From Pseudonocardiales bacterium (GTDB lineage Bacteria > Actinomycetota > Actinomycetes > Mycobacteriales > Jatrophihabitantaceae): a stretch of DNA of 36,958 nt. The position numbers were made by a program, and so were the translations under genes. The stretch covers positions 1 through 36,958 of the forward strand of contig QHCC01000011.1 of the NCBI GenBank assembly GCA_003243915.1, read 5' to 3'. Under the pieces are notes generated by a model. That model worked only from the letters and a program-made list of their open reading frames with translations. It had not been told where the DNA came from and did no database searches. Numbering within the stretch: position 1 is the first letter of the stretch; every line of letters starts with the position of its first letter. Of this stretch, positions 1-7,246 are shown piece by piece.

Positions 1-249
1 GGATGGGTGGCCCGCTACACCTCTCCCGACACCGGGGCGAACGTCCAACTCGTTACGCGCGACGCAACCGCATCCGAGGACTCGGTCATTTCCGTCCACA
101 CGGGTGACCTCGAAGGTGCTTATGAAGAAGCTCAGGAACTCGGCTACGAGATCGTGCATCCGATGACCACCGAGCCATGGGGTGTGCGCCGGTTCTTCGT
201 CCGAGCCCCAGACGGTAACGTGATCAACATCGTGAACCATCGGGACTGA
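1..249 (+). CDS. VOC (glyoxalase) family protein, C-terminal part
   Basis: The reading frame is already open at base 1, so the N-terminus lies outside the window. A GTG at 7 is in frame but is unlikely to be the true start. The visible 82 residues look like the second half of a glyoxalase/bleomycin-resistance (VOC) domain. They contain the segment SVISVHTGDLEGAYEEAQ followed by GVRRFFVRAPDGNVINI, the usual closing beta strand with the metal- or substrate-facing region. Substrate is unknown; the VOC superfamily includes glyoxalases, dioxygenases and antibiotic-binding proteins. The family assignment is firm, the function open. Confidence 0.75.
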   Translation, partial: GWVARYTSPDTGANVQLVTRDATASEDSVISVHTGDLEGAYEEAQELGYEIVHPMTTEPWGVRRFFVRAPDGNVINIVNHRD

Positions 250-390
250 TACAGCGGCGCGGCGTGCGATTCCAGCGGTCAGCCGCGGTCGTCCACGTGA
301 CCCGTGGATAGCCGACATCAAGCTTGTTCGCGAACGCCAGAGACGCACTCCCGTGCCGCGAGTGGTGCACCGGTGAGCCATGATCTCGTG

Positions 391-924
391 ATGCAGACCG
401 AGCGAATGAATGATCGCCGTGTCGGCGAACTTCGCACCGCAGCGTTGACCTACTGCGAGGTCGGTCAGACCCGGCAGCCAGATCTTCCCGCCGGGTACCG
501 TACCTTCTCCCGCGAGGCTGTACTCCCGCCGCAGGCCAACTTCGCGGCCGTCCGACGCGACCTTCTGAGCTGGGTGGTCCAGCATCGCGCGGGCATTCGG
601 GTCACCGCCTCCAGAGATGTATCACCCGACGCGGTCGTCGAGCTACGGCTGGGGATAATGCGACTCGCCGTGGTCGCGCCGTGCCGGGTCGTCTACGTGA
701 TCGATGAGTCCGACCGGTGTGGCTTCGCGTACGGCACTCTGCCTGGACATCCGGAGATCGGCGAGGAGGCATTCGTACTCAACCGACACCACGACGCGAC
801 GATCACCTTAACGATCACCGGGTTCTCCCGCCGTGCCAGTTCCCTAGCCAAACTGGCAGGTCCCGCCGGGCGCCGAATCCAGGACCTGATGACGGCTCGG
901 TACCTACGCGCCTTCGACAATTAG
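391..924 (+). CDS. DUF1990 family protein
   Basis: The product carries DUF1990 hallmarks: an opening LTYCEVGQT-x-Q-x-DLPAGYR segment, then APCRVVYVIDE, GFAYGTLPGHPEIGEEAF and a closing FSRRASSLAKLAGP-type segment. The family has no known biochemical role. The frame stays open to a GTG at 304; GTG 373, ATG 391 and ATG 406 are also possible. I chose 391 because the conserved domain begins shortly after it and the residues before it look unstructured, but no ribosome binding site decides the point. It is followed 75 bp later by the stop of a convergent gene, so each is probably transcribed alone. Confidence 0.75.
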   Translation: MQTERMNDRRVGELRTAALTYCEVGQTRQPDLPAGYRTFSREAVLPPQANFAAVRRDLLSWVVQHRAGIRVTASRDVSPDAVVELRLGIMRLAVVAPCRVVYVIDESDRCGFAYGTLPGHPEIGEEAFVLNRHHDATITLTITGFSRRASSLAKLAGPAGRRIQDLMTARYLRAFDN

Positions 925-999
925 TCGATGAGACAACGTCCGCTCCTGCCGCAACGCGTGCCGGATCTCCGCGCAGAGCGCACGATTCGACGGTGTCGA

Positions 1000-1815
1000 T
1001 CACTGGTCGTCGAGGGCGAATCGAAGGTAGCGGTCCGCCGAGCGGCGAAGCGTCCCCACTCCGTCGGTGTCTACTACGCGTCCCCAGAATGCGGCGTAGA
1101 TGCGTTCGAAGGCGAAGGGTTCGAGCAGGGTGAGCGCTCGCCTGATGAGCCGGGGACGTTCAGGGATGTGGTTGACGTAGCTGTATAGGAAGCTGGTCCA
1201 GCGCCGATCCATCGGAACTTGGATGATGTCGCCGGTGAGCAGCGCACCCCGCCCAGACTCGCCCTGCTGCCAGTGCAGCACGGTGCCTCCTGCGAAGTGC
1301 AGACCCGCGTTGATCAACGTCATGCCGGGGGCCAGCTCGTGCGTGTCGCCGTCCCAATGGAGCACGGCGGCGTCACGTCGCCCCACCCAGTGCCGGTCCG
1401 CGGCGTGGAGGTAGATCGGAGCATCGAACGCACGACTCCACTCGACCATCGAACCGTAGAAGTGCGGATGACTGATCGCGATCGCGCTGATCCCCCCCAA
1501 CGCGGTGATCCGTTCGATCAGGTCATCGTCGAGATAGGAGACGCAATCCCACAAGATGTTGCCGGCCGCGGATCTGACCAATAACGCCCGCTGACCAACC
1601 GCAAAATCAGGTTCGGTGCCGACCCCGACAATTCCTGGGCCCTCCTGGGCGATTCTGCCGTGGTAGCCGGCGCTGCGCAGCTCGGCAAGCGTGGTCCATT
1701 GCTGGCCGCCCCAACCCACGTATTGCCGCTCGTCCTGGCACACCGGGCAGCACTCGCGCGGCGCCCCGAACTGCACTCCGCAGGTCTGACAGATCGGCAG
1801 ATACCCGTACTCCAC
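1000..1815 (-). CDS. MBL-fold metallo-hydrolase with N-terminal zinc ribbon
   Basis: The 271-aa product has an N-terminal zinc-ribbon-like motif (C9-x2-C12 and C23-x2-C26) and then a metallo-beta-lactamase fold. The fold shows SHPHFYG (H116 and H118 as metal ligands), a histidine in GLHFAGGTVLH and LLTGDII, where the aspartate bridges the metals. The usual HxHxDH motif is reduced to HxH, as in a subgroup of hydrolase-like proteins. The substrate cannot be read from sequence; thioester or lactone hydrolysis is possible. The start is GTG at 1815, with only a weak purine-rich stretch upstream. No neighbour suggests a pathway. Confidence 0.8.
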   Translation of the reverse strand: MEYGYLPICQTCGVQFGAPRECCPVCQDERQYVGWGGQQWTTLAELRSAGYHGRIAQEGPGIVGVGTEPDFAVGQRALLVRSAAGNILWDCVSYLDDDLIERITALGGISAIAISHPHFYGSMVEWSRAFDAPIYLHAADRHWVGRRDAAVLHWDGDTHELAPGMTLINAGLHFAGGTVLHWQQGESGRGALLTGDIIQVPMDRRWTSFLYSYVNHIPERPRLIRRALTLLEPFAFERIYAAFWGRVVDTDGVGTLRRSADRYLRFALDDQ

Positions 1816-1907
1816 AACACACCCATCTCAGCTCCACACGCCAGGTCCCTGACGCGGAGGCCCTGGCGGTGACGCCTTGTCGCCGGCCCATCATGATCCT
1901 CGCATCG

Positions 1908-2471
1908 TCACGGCCTACGCGATGGTCCTCGACCTCCGGCATGGCTGCCAACACTTGCTGTCACCCACCCCGATGAGATCGGAAGCTTCACGTGTGCCGG
2001 GTTTGACTTTGTGGCCAGCCGGCACGCGGGAAGCGGGTGTCGCGCCACCGGCGTAGCTGCGATCGTCAGCCGGCTGAGCGGTCCGTGCCGGAGCATGGAC
2101 AGGGTTTGGGCGGTGACGATGAGGGCGAGTAGGCCGATGATTGCGGTGATGGCTGCCGGAGCCCAGTGATCGTGTCGCATCGCCAATTGGGCGAGCAGGC
2201 AGGTCAGTAGTCCTCGGCCGAGGATGGCCAGCGCCGAGATGATCGTCTCGTCTCGGCGAGGGCTGCGGTCGCGCGCCAGAGCGGCCAGCAGTGCGATTGC
2301 GGCACAGGTTCCCGCGGTGTAGGTGGCCGCGATCGAACTGTTGGCGCCCCCGAGGCTGGTGAGTACCAGCGCCGCCCCGGCCGCCCAGCCAGCGGCGCTG
2401 AATCGGCAGGTCCACACCCGGCCGTGGCGGATGAGGAAGGTGCGCTTGTGGACGACCGCGGGAACGGCCAT
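1908..2471 (-). CDS. Hypothetical small membrane protein
   Basis: I do not recognise the family. The 187-aa frame begins with ATG and has three or four hydrophobic stretches (about residues 25-45, 50-65, 80-95 and 105-125) separated by charged loops such as ARDRSPRRDE. That pattern fits a multi-pass membrane protein better than a shadow frame. The last 50 residues are polar and may be poorly conserved. It lies 14 bp downstream of the XRE-cupin regulator on the same strand, so the two could be cotranscribed. An overlapping minus-strand frame (1915-2682) is arginine/proline rich and looks like a shadow. Confidence 0.45.
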   Translation of the reverse strand: MAVPAVVHKRTFLIRHGRVWTCRFSAAGWAAGAALVLTSLGGANSSIAATYTAGTCAAIALLAALARDRSPRRDETIISALAILGRGLLTCLLAQLAMRHDHWAPAAITAIIGLLALIVTAQTLSMLRHGPLSRLTIAATPVARHPLPACRLATKSNPAHVKLPISSGWVTASVGSHAGGRGPSRRP

Positions 2472-2485
2472 GCGAGCGTCGGCCG

Positions 2486-3115
2486 CTAGGTCCGTCGCGC
2501 GACCCGGCGGGGAGCTGCCCGTATGTGCATCCGCTCTCCCTGCGGTCCGAAGAGTACGAGCAGTTCGACGGCGAGCTGGTTCGCACTTCCGAACCAGTGT
2601 GGGGTGTGCGTGTCAAACTCGGCGGCTTCGCCGGGTCCGAGCTCCAGGTCGAGCTCGGCGAGCAGCAGTCGGCAGCGCCCATTGAGGACGTACATCCACT
2701 CGTAGCCCTCGTGCGAGCGCTGCTCGCGGCTGGTCTCGCCGGGTTCGATGATCATCTTGTACGCCTGGACGCCGCCTGGTTGGCGGGTGAGCGGCAGCAT
2801 TGTGCGGCCGTGCCGGCGCACGGCGGTGCTGCGCACCCGGGGATCCTCGGTGGCCGGACCGTGGATCAGCTCGTCGACCGGCAGTTCGTACACGCGGGCG
2901 AGGCGCAGCAGCAGTTCGAGGGTGGGACGCCGCCCGCCGGACTCCAGCCGCGACAACGTGCTCGGCGAGATGCCGCTGGCCACACTGATCTGCACGAGCG
3001 TGGCCCCGCGCCGCTCGCGAACGGCGCGCAAGCGCGGTCCGACCCGGGCCAAGGCGGCATCGATGTCGGCAGCGGGATCGCGGGCCAGGTTGTCGTCTCG
3101 CGCAGGATCGGCCAT
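2486..3115 (-). CDS. XRE-family transcriptional regulator with C-terminal cupin domain
   Basis: The 209-aa protein combines an N-terminal helix-turn-helix (about residues 28-82; QISVASGISPSTLSRLESG is the recognition unit) with a C-terminal cupin (about 115-190) carrying SHEGYEW and THTPHWFG. Such XRE-cupin regulators usually sense a small ligand through the cupin barrel and repress adjacent genes. It is transcribed away from the oxidoreductase-methyltransferase fusion gene, with 68 bp between the two starts. That gap holds a pair of GTTTGCCAT direct repeats that could be its operator. Control of the fusion gene is inference from this layout. Confidence 0.88.
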   Translation of the reverse strand: MADPARDDNLARDPAADIDAALARVGPRLRAVRERRGATLVQISVASGISPSTLSRLESGGRRPTLELLLRLARVYELPVDELIHGPATEDPRVRSTAVRRHGRTMLPLTRQPGGVQAYKMIIEPGETSREQRSHEGYEWMYVLNGRCRLLLAELDLELGPGEAAEFDTHTPHWFGSANQLAVELLVLFGPQGERMHIRAAPRRVARRT

Positions 3116-3123
3116 GACAGCGA

Positions 3124-3153
3124 GTTTGCCATTTCAGCAACCATGTTTGCCAT
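3124..3153. promoter_or_regulatory. Candidate operator: two GTTTGCCAT direct repeats
   Basis: GTTTGCCAT occurs at 3124-3132 and again at 3145-3153, so start-to-start spacing is 21 bp, about two helical turns. Both copies lie between the divergent starts of the XRE-cupin regulator (3115) and the fusion gene (3184). The position suits autoregulation plus control of the neighbour. Binding is inferred, not shown. Confidence 0.4.
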
Positions 3154-3183
3154 CAGGCAGTGCGCGACGGCAGGCTATGCGGC

Positions 3184-4737
3184 ATGGAAAAGAACGTGGA
3201 CGTCGTCGTGGTCGGTGGCGGGGCAGCCGGCTATGCGGGCGCTGTGGCGCTCGCGCGTTCCCGCCGGATGGTGCTGTTGGTCGACGCGGGCGACCAGCGC
3301 AACATATCGGCCGGGCACGTGCATAACTTCCTGACCCGCGATGGCATGCCACCGGCCGAGCTGTACGCCGCAGGGCGAGCAGAGTTTCAGGGTTATGGCG
3401 GTCAGTTGATCACCGGCCGGGTCGAGGCGATCGCGCGTGACGGTGAGTTGTTCCGGATGACCGTCGGTGAGGACACGATCACTGCTCGCGGCGTGCTCGT
3501 GGCTACCGGCGCCCGCGACGAATTACCCGACGTTCCCGGGCTGGCAGAGCAGTGGGGCCGCGGCGTCATCCACTGCCCGTACTGCCACGGTTGGGAGGTT
3601 CGGGACCGGCGGATCGGGGTGCTCGCCACCGGCCCGACGGCCGTGCACCAGGCGCTGTTGTTCCGGCAGCTCAGCGCGGACGTCACGCTGCTCGTGCACG
3701 CCGGCGAGGCGCCGTCCGGACAGGCGGCTGACCAACTCGACGCCCTCGGCATCGCGGTGGTCGCCGGACCGGTCGTCGCGGTCCAGTCGGGCGGCGGAGT
3801 GCTCACCGGCGCACAGCTGGCCGACGGCAGGGTCGTCGCGCTGGACGCGCTGGTGGTCGCATCCTTCGTGCGGGCGCGGGCGGAGCTACTCGCCCCGCTG
3901 GGGATCGAGACCGCAGAGTTCCGCGTCGGCGAGCACGCGGTGGCCACCCACGTCCCGCCCGGGCCTTCGGGGACGACCTCGGTGCCCGGGCTGTACGTAG
4001 CGGGCAACGTCGCCGAGCCGATGGCGCAGGTGATCACGGCTGCGGCCGCGGGTCTCATGGCCGGGGCCGCGCTGAACATCGAGCTGATCACCCGCGACGC
4101 CGCTGCCGCGGCACAGCGGCAGCGCGACCACTTCTGGAGCGAGCAGGCGTGGGACGACCGGTACCGCGAACATCCGCAACGGTTCAGCGGTGCCCCCAAC
4201 GCGGCCCTGGTGGCCGAGGTCAGCGGCCTCGCGCCCGGCTCCGCACTGGACGCCGGTGCCGGCGAGGGCGGCGACGCAACGTGGCTAGCGCAACAGGGAT
4301 GGACCGTGACGGCCGCCGACCTGTCGCAGGTGGCCCTCGAACGGGCGGCCTCGGCCGCGGCAGCCGCCGGTGTCACGATCGAGGCCGCGCACCTAGACCT
4401 GACCGCGAAGCCGGCGCCGGGCCGCTACGACCTGGTGACCTCGTCCTACGTCCACGTGCCCGGCGATCTGCGGCGCCTGCTATTCACCCGACTCGCCGCA
4501 GCCGTCGCTCCCGGCGGCACCCTGCTGGTGGTCGGCCACGACCTCAGCGACCTGTCGACCTCGGTTCCGCGTCAGCGCCTCGCCGAGGCCGGATGGACCG
4601 CCGAGCACGTGGCCGCGACCCTCGGCGACGGATGGGTGGTCGACACCTGCGCAGCCCTGCCCCGGACCGTCACTAACCCCCACGGTGAGCAGGTGACAGT
4701 CCACGACGCGGTGCTGCGCGCGCACCGTGTCGACTGA
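3184..4737 (+). CDS. Bifunctional FAD-dependent thioredoxin-reductase-like oxidoreductase / class I SAM methyltransferase
   Basis: This 517-aa fusion has two enzymes. Residues 1-305 form a thioredoxin-reductase-like flavoprotein: FAD-binding GGGAAG at 11-16, redox-active pair CPYC at 131-134, and GLYVAGNVAEP near 269 closing the FAD domain. Residues about 318-517 form a class I methyltransferase with motif I ALDAGAGEGG (354-363) and the downstream ADLS acidic loop. The combination is known in actinobacteria, but its substrate is not; thiol or metalloid chemistry is a reasonable guess. ATG 3184 is preferred to the upstream in-frame start at 3160 because the Rossmann strand begins directly after it. 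Control by the divergent XRE-cupin regulator is likely. Confidence 0.88.
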   Translation: MEKNVDVVVVGGGAAGYAGAVALARSRRMVLLVDAGDQRNISAGHVHNFLTRDGMPPAELYAAGRAEFQGYGGQLITGRVEAIARDGELFRMTVGEDTITARGVLVATGARDELPDVPGLAEQWGRGVIHCPYCHGWEVRDRRIGVLATGPTAVHQALLFRQLSADVTLLVHAGEAPSGQAADQLDALGIAVVAGPVVAVQSGGGVLTGAQLADGRVVALDALVVASFVRARAELLAPLGIETAEFRVGEHAVATHVPPGPSGTTSVPGLYVAGNVAEPMAQVITAAAAGLMAGAALNIELITRDAAAAAQRQRDHFWSEQAWDDRYREHPQRFSGAPNAALVAEVSGLAPGSALDAGAGEGGDATWLAQQGWTVTAADLSQVALERAASAAAAAGVTIEAAHLDLTAKPAPGRYDLVTSSYVHVPGDLRRLLFTRLAAAVAPGGTLLVVGHDLSDLSTSVPRQRLAEAGWTAEHVAATLGDGWVVDTCAALPRTVTNPHGEQVTVHDAVLRAHRVD

Positions 4738-5127
4738 GCCTCAAGTGGCTCACCCGGCGGCAATATCAGCGGCGCGACTGAGATGTCCGACGGAGCGCCG
4801 CTTGATCAACACCCCATCCGCCCCGTTGAATCTCAGAAGGATCGGCGTCCTCTCCGAACTCGATCGCCCCGCGCCTATGCCGGCCCCGCGCGCGAGCCGT
4901 CGATCGGCGCGGTTCGACGACCGCGCGTCCGGCGCCGATAACCGCGCAGATGAGAGGCTATGTGCGCGCGCTCGTCCGTCGATGATTTGGCTGGCGAATG
5001 CACTCACGTAGTGCCGATGAGTGGATCGACTCGGATGTGGGGGCACAACTGAGGGTCGCACGATTAGCCCGTGCGGATCGACCTCGCGGCGTAGCTATCC
5101 CGGCCGCGGCTTGACGTAGGAGCAACC
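4738..5127. other. Intergenic stretch, no gene supported
   Basis: About 390 bp separate the fusion gene from the next methyltransferase. Open frames on both strands here (for example 4727-5011 and 4750-5061) have low-complexity arginine/alanine composition, no recognisable motif and no ribosome binding site. I see no hairpin with a T-run. The only functional signal is TAGGAG just before the next gene's ATG. Confidence 0.5.
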
Positions 5128-5970
5128 ATGACCAAGGACTGGCGGGCTATCAACGTCGCTAACTGGGAGTCCCGCGTACCGGTGCACACCGGCCCGGGCG
5201 GTTACGACCGCGATGCCTTCGACGACCCGAGCCATCTGTCAAATGTTGTGCGCTACGACCTTCCGCGTCTGGGACGGCTGGATGGCCTCGATGCCGTGCA
5301 CTTGCAGTGCCACATCGGCACGGACACCATCTCATTGTCTCGGTTGGGAGCGCGGTCGATGGTCGCCCTGGACTTCTCGCCGTCCGCCCTGCGCGAGGCC
5401 CGGGCGCTCGCAGCGCGTGCCGGAACCGACGTCACGTTCGTCGACGGCGACGTCTACGACGCGGTCGAGTTGCTCGGCGCGCACCGTTTCGACCTCGTCT
5501 ACACCGGCATCGGCGCGCTCTGCTGGCTGCCGAGCATTCGCCGCTGGGCCAAGGTCGTGGCCGGGCTGCTCCGTCCGGGCGGGCGGCTGTTCATCCGCGA
5601 GGGTCACCCTGTGCTGTGGTCGATGAGCGATCCTCGGCCCGATGGCCTGCTGGTGGTGGAGTACCCGTACTTCGAGGCTGACGGGGTGGTGTTCTTCGAA
5701 GAGAGCAGCTACGCCGGGACGGGAGCGATCGGTGCGCCTGAGAGCGTGAGCTTCAACCATGGGCTCGGCGAGATCTTCACCGCGTTGCGCGACGCAGGTC
5801 TGACCATGACCAGCCTCGAAGAACATCGCGAGGTACCGTGGAATCCGCTGGGCGAGGCGATGGTGCCCAGCCCGGACTTCGCGGGCGAGTTCGTTCTCGC
5901 ATCAGGCCGCGACCGCATGCCGCTCACCTACACCCTGCAAGCCATCAACGAGAAGGGTGCGGGTCCATAA
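5128..5970 (+). CDS. Class I SAM-dependent methyltransferase
   Basis: The 280-aa protein has the variant motif I typical of one actinobacterial methyltransferase group: VHLQCHIGTDTISLSRLGA (57-75), followed by VALDFSPSALREAR, the acidic loop that binds the SAM ribose. LLRPGGRLFIREGHP is the post-motif strand. The C-terminal third (PYFEADGVVFFEESSY, VSFNHGLGEI) is shared with relatives of unknown substrate. The ATG is preceded by TAGGAG at 6 nt spacing, a good Shine-Dalgarno site and one of few in this window. It stands alone on the plus strand. Confidence 0.88.
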   Translation: MTKDWRAINVANWESRVPVHTGPGGYDRDAFDDPSHLSNVVRYDLPRLGRLDGLDAVHLQCHIGTDTISLSRLGARSMVALDFSPSALREARALAARAGTDVTFVDGDVYDAVELLGAHRFDLVYTGIGALCWLPSIRRWAKVVAGLLRPGGRLFIREGHPVLWSMSDPRPDGLLVVEYPYFEADGVVFFEESSYAGTGAIGAPESVSFNHGLGEIFTALRDAGLTMTSLEEHREVPWNPLGEAMVPSPDFAGEFVLASGRDRMPLTYTLQAINEKGAGP

Positions 5971-6198
5971 CGCAACGCCAAGGGCAGCTATCGATCGTGT
6001 CCGCGCGGACGGTGCGACCTAACCATTTCCGAACGCCCGGCTCGTTCCGTGACGGTTCCGCTTCCGGCGGCGGGCTGATCCGCACGGCCGGCGATTCGAC
6101 GGTACGGTCTGGCGGTGGCCGAGGGGACCCCGGTAATGAGACTCATGCGGGACGGCGATCGAAGTCGGTCCATATCAACGGCTGCTGCTCTGACATGG

Positions 6199-6616
6199 TT
6201 GAGCTGTGGCGATACTGGTCTTCATCACCTTGGCTTGACGGTCAGCGATATGCGAGTCAGCGCCGCATGGTATGAGGGCGTCCTCGGCTTCGAACGCGTC
6301 GGGGAGTACTCGTCCGCCGATGGCGCACCCAGAAGATCTTTCTCCACCACCAGCGCCTGGTGTGCGGCTGGGCCCGGCCCAGCACAGGACGGGATCAGGG
6401 GAACCGTTCGACGAGACCCACGTTGGACTCGATCACCTCGCATTCGAGGTTGACGGGCACACTGAACTACTCGAGTGGCAGGCGCACCTCGCCCTCCACG
6501 GCGTGAGGTACACGCCTGTTGCACCGGCGAACTCGATACGCGGAGCTGCGGTTCTCGTGTTCCGTGATCCCAACAACATTCAGCTCGAACTGTTCTTCGA
6601 TCCGACGACCGGTTGA
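6199..6616 (+). pseudogene. Frameshifted VOC (glyoxalase) family gene
   Basis: Three frames must be joined to make one VOC domain. Frame 1 gives DTGLHHLGLTVSDMRVSAAW and then GVLGFERVGEYSSADGA. The third frame gives QKIFLHHQR around 6330-6360. Frame 2 then gives GVRLG and later FDETHVGLDHLAFEVDG, ending in FRDPNNIQLELFFDP. The order and spacing match an intact VOC protein, so at least two indels have disrupted it, or the assembly contains errors. A TTG at 6199 could have been the start. No full-length product can be made as read. Confidence 0.75.
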
Positions 6617-6736
6617 GCGGGTCCGCCTCTGCTGTCGCTCCATAGCGGGTCTGGCTCGATCAATCCGGCATCGACGGTGATCCCGTTCTTCGCGACCCGG
6701 ATCATCGGCCTCGATCTGGGCGATCCATCACCCTGA

Positions 6737-7150
6737 TCGCGTGACGAAGCTCGCAGTCACGAGGGCCAACTCCCGCACCGATGGCGACACATCACCGCGC
6801 AGAACCTGCAGTGGGCACGCACCTTCAATCCAGACGCCGAGCCTGTCTCCGACGCCGACGCCCAGCTGTCTGCCGACGGCGCGGATCATTGGCCCATCGT
6901 CCTCGGACGCCTGCAACGCACGTGGGTCGTGGAACCCAGCCTTACGCGCGAGGAGCTGCAGAGCATCAAGGCGCCGACCCTGATCATCGTCGGCGACGGC
7001 GACATCGTCACGCCGGAGCACGCCGTCGAGGTGTTCAGGACGATCCCCGGTGCTCAGTTGTGTGTGGTTCCGCGCGTTGGTCACGGGGTCATGCCAAAGG
7101 AGACGATCCTGACGTTCGTGCAGGAGGCAGCCACCACCGACGAGAAGTAG
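6737..7150 (+). pseudogene. Alpha/beta hydrolase remnant lacking its N-terminal half
   Basis: The open frame from 6737 to 7150 encodes the C-terminal lobe of an alpha/beta hydrolase: LGRLQRTWVVEPSLTREEL, then IKAPTLIIVGDGDIVTPEHA (strand 7 with the catalytic-acid aspartate) and VVPRVGHGVM (catalytic histidine). The N-terminal half with the nucleophile elbow is absent, and a stop at 6734 closes the frame upstream. The first usable start, GTG 6929, would make only 73 residues without a nucleophile. This is a decayed gene rather than a short functional one. Confidence 0.7.
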
Positions 7151-7196
7151 CCGGCTCCTGGCACCCGCGGTGTTTAGGTCACCGCCTCGCCGCACC

Positions 7197-7213
7197 CCGA
7201 ACCGTCGATATCG
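7197..7213 (+). repeat. Left copy of a 17-bp direct repeat
   Basis: CCGAACCGTCGATATCG occurs here and identically at 11425-11441. A second matching block, CGCAGATCA followed by G/A and TCG, lies 44 bp downstream of this copy's start and 43 bp downstream of the other's. Each site is therefore an imperfect repeat of about 55 bp. The two copies are in the same orientation and bracket about 4.2 kb. Confidence 0.6.
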
Positions 7214-7246
7214 GGCAGGTCGCCCGCGGTAGTGCGCCCCCGCAGA

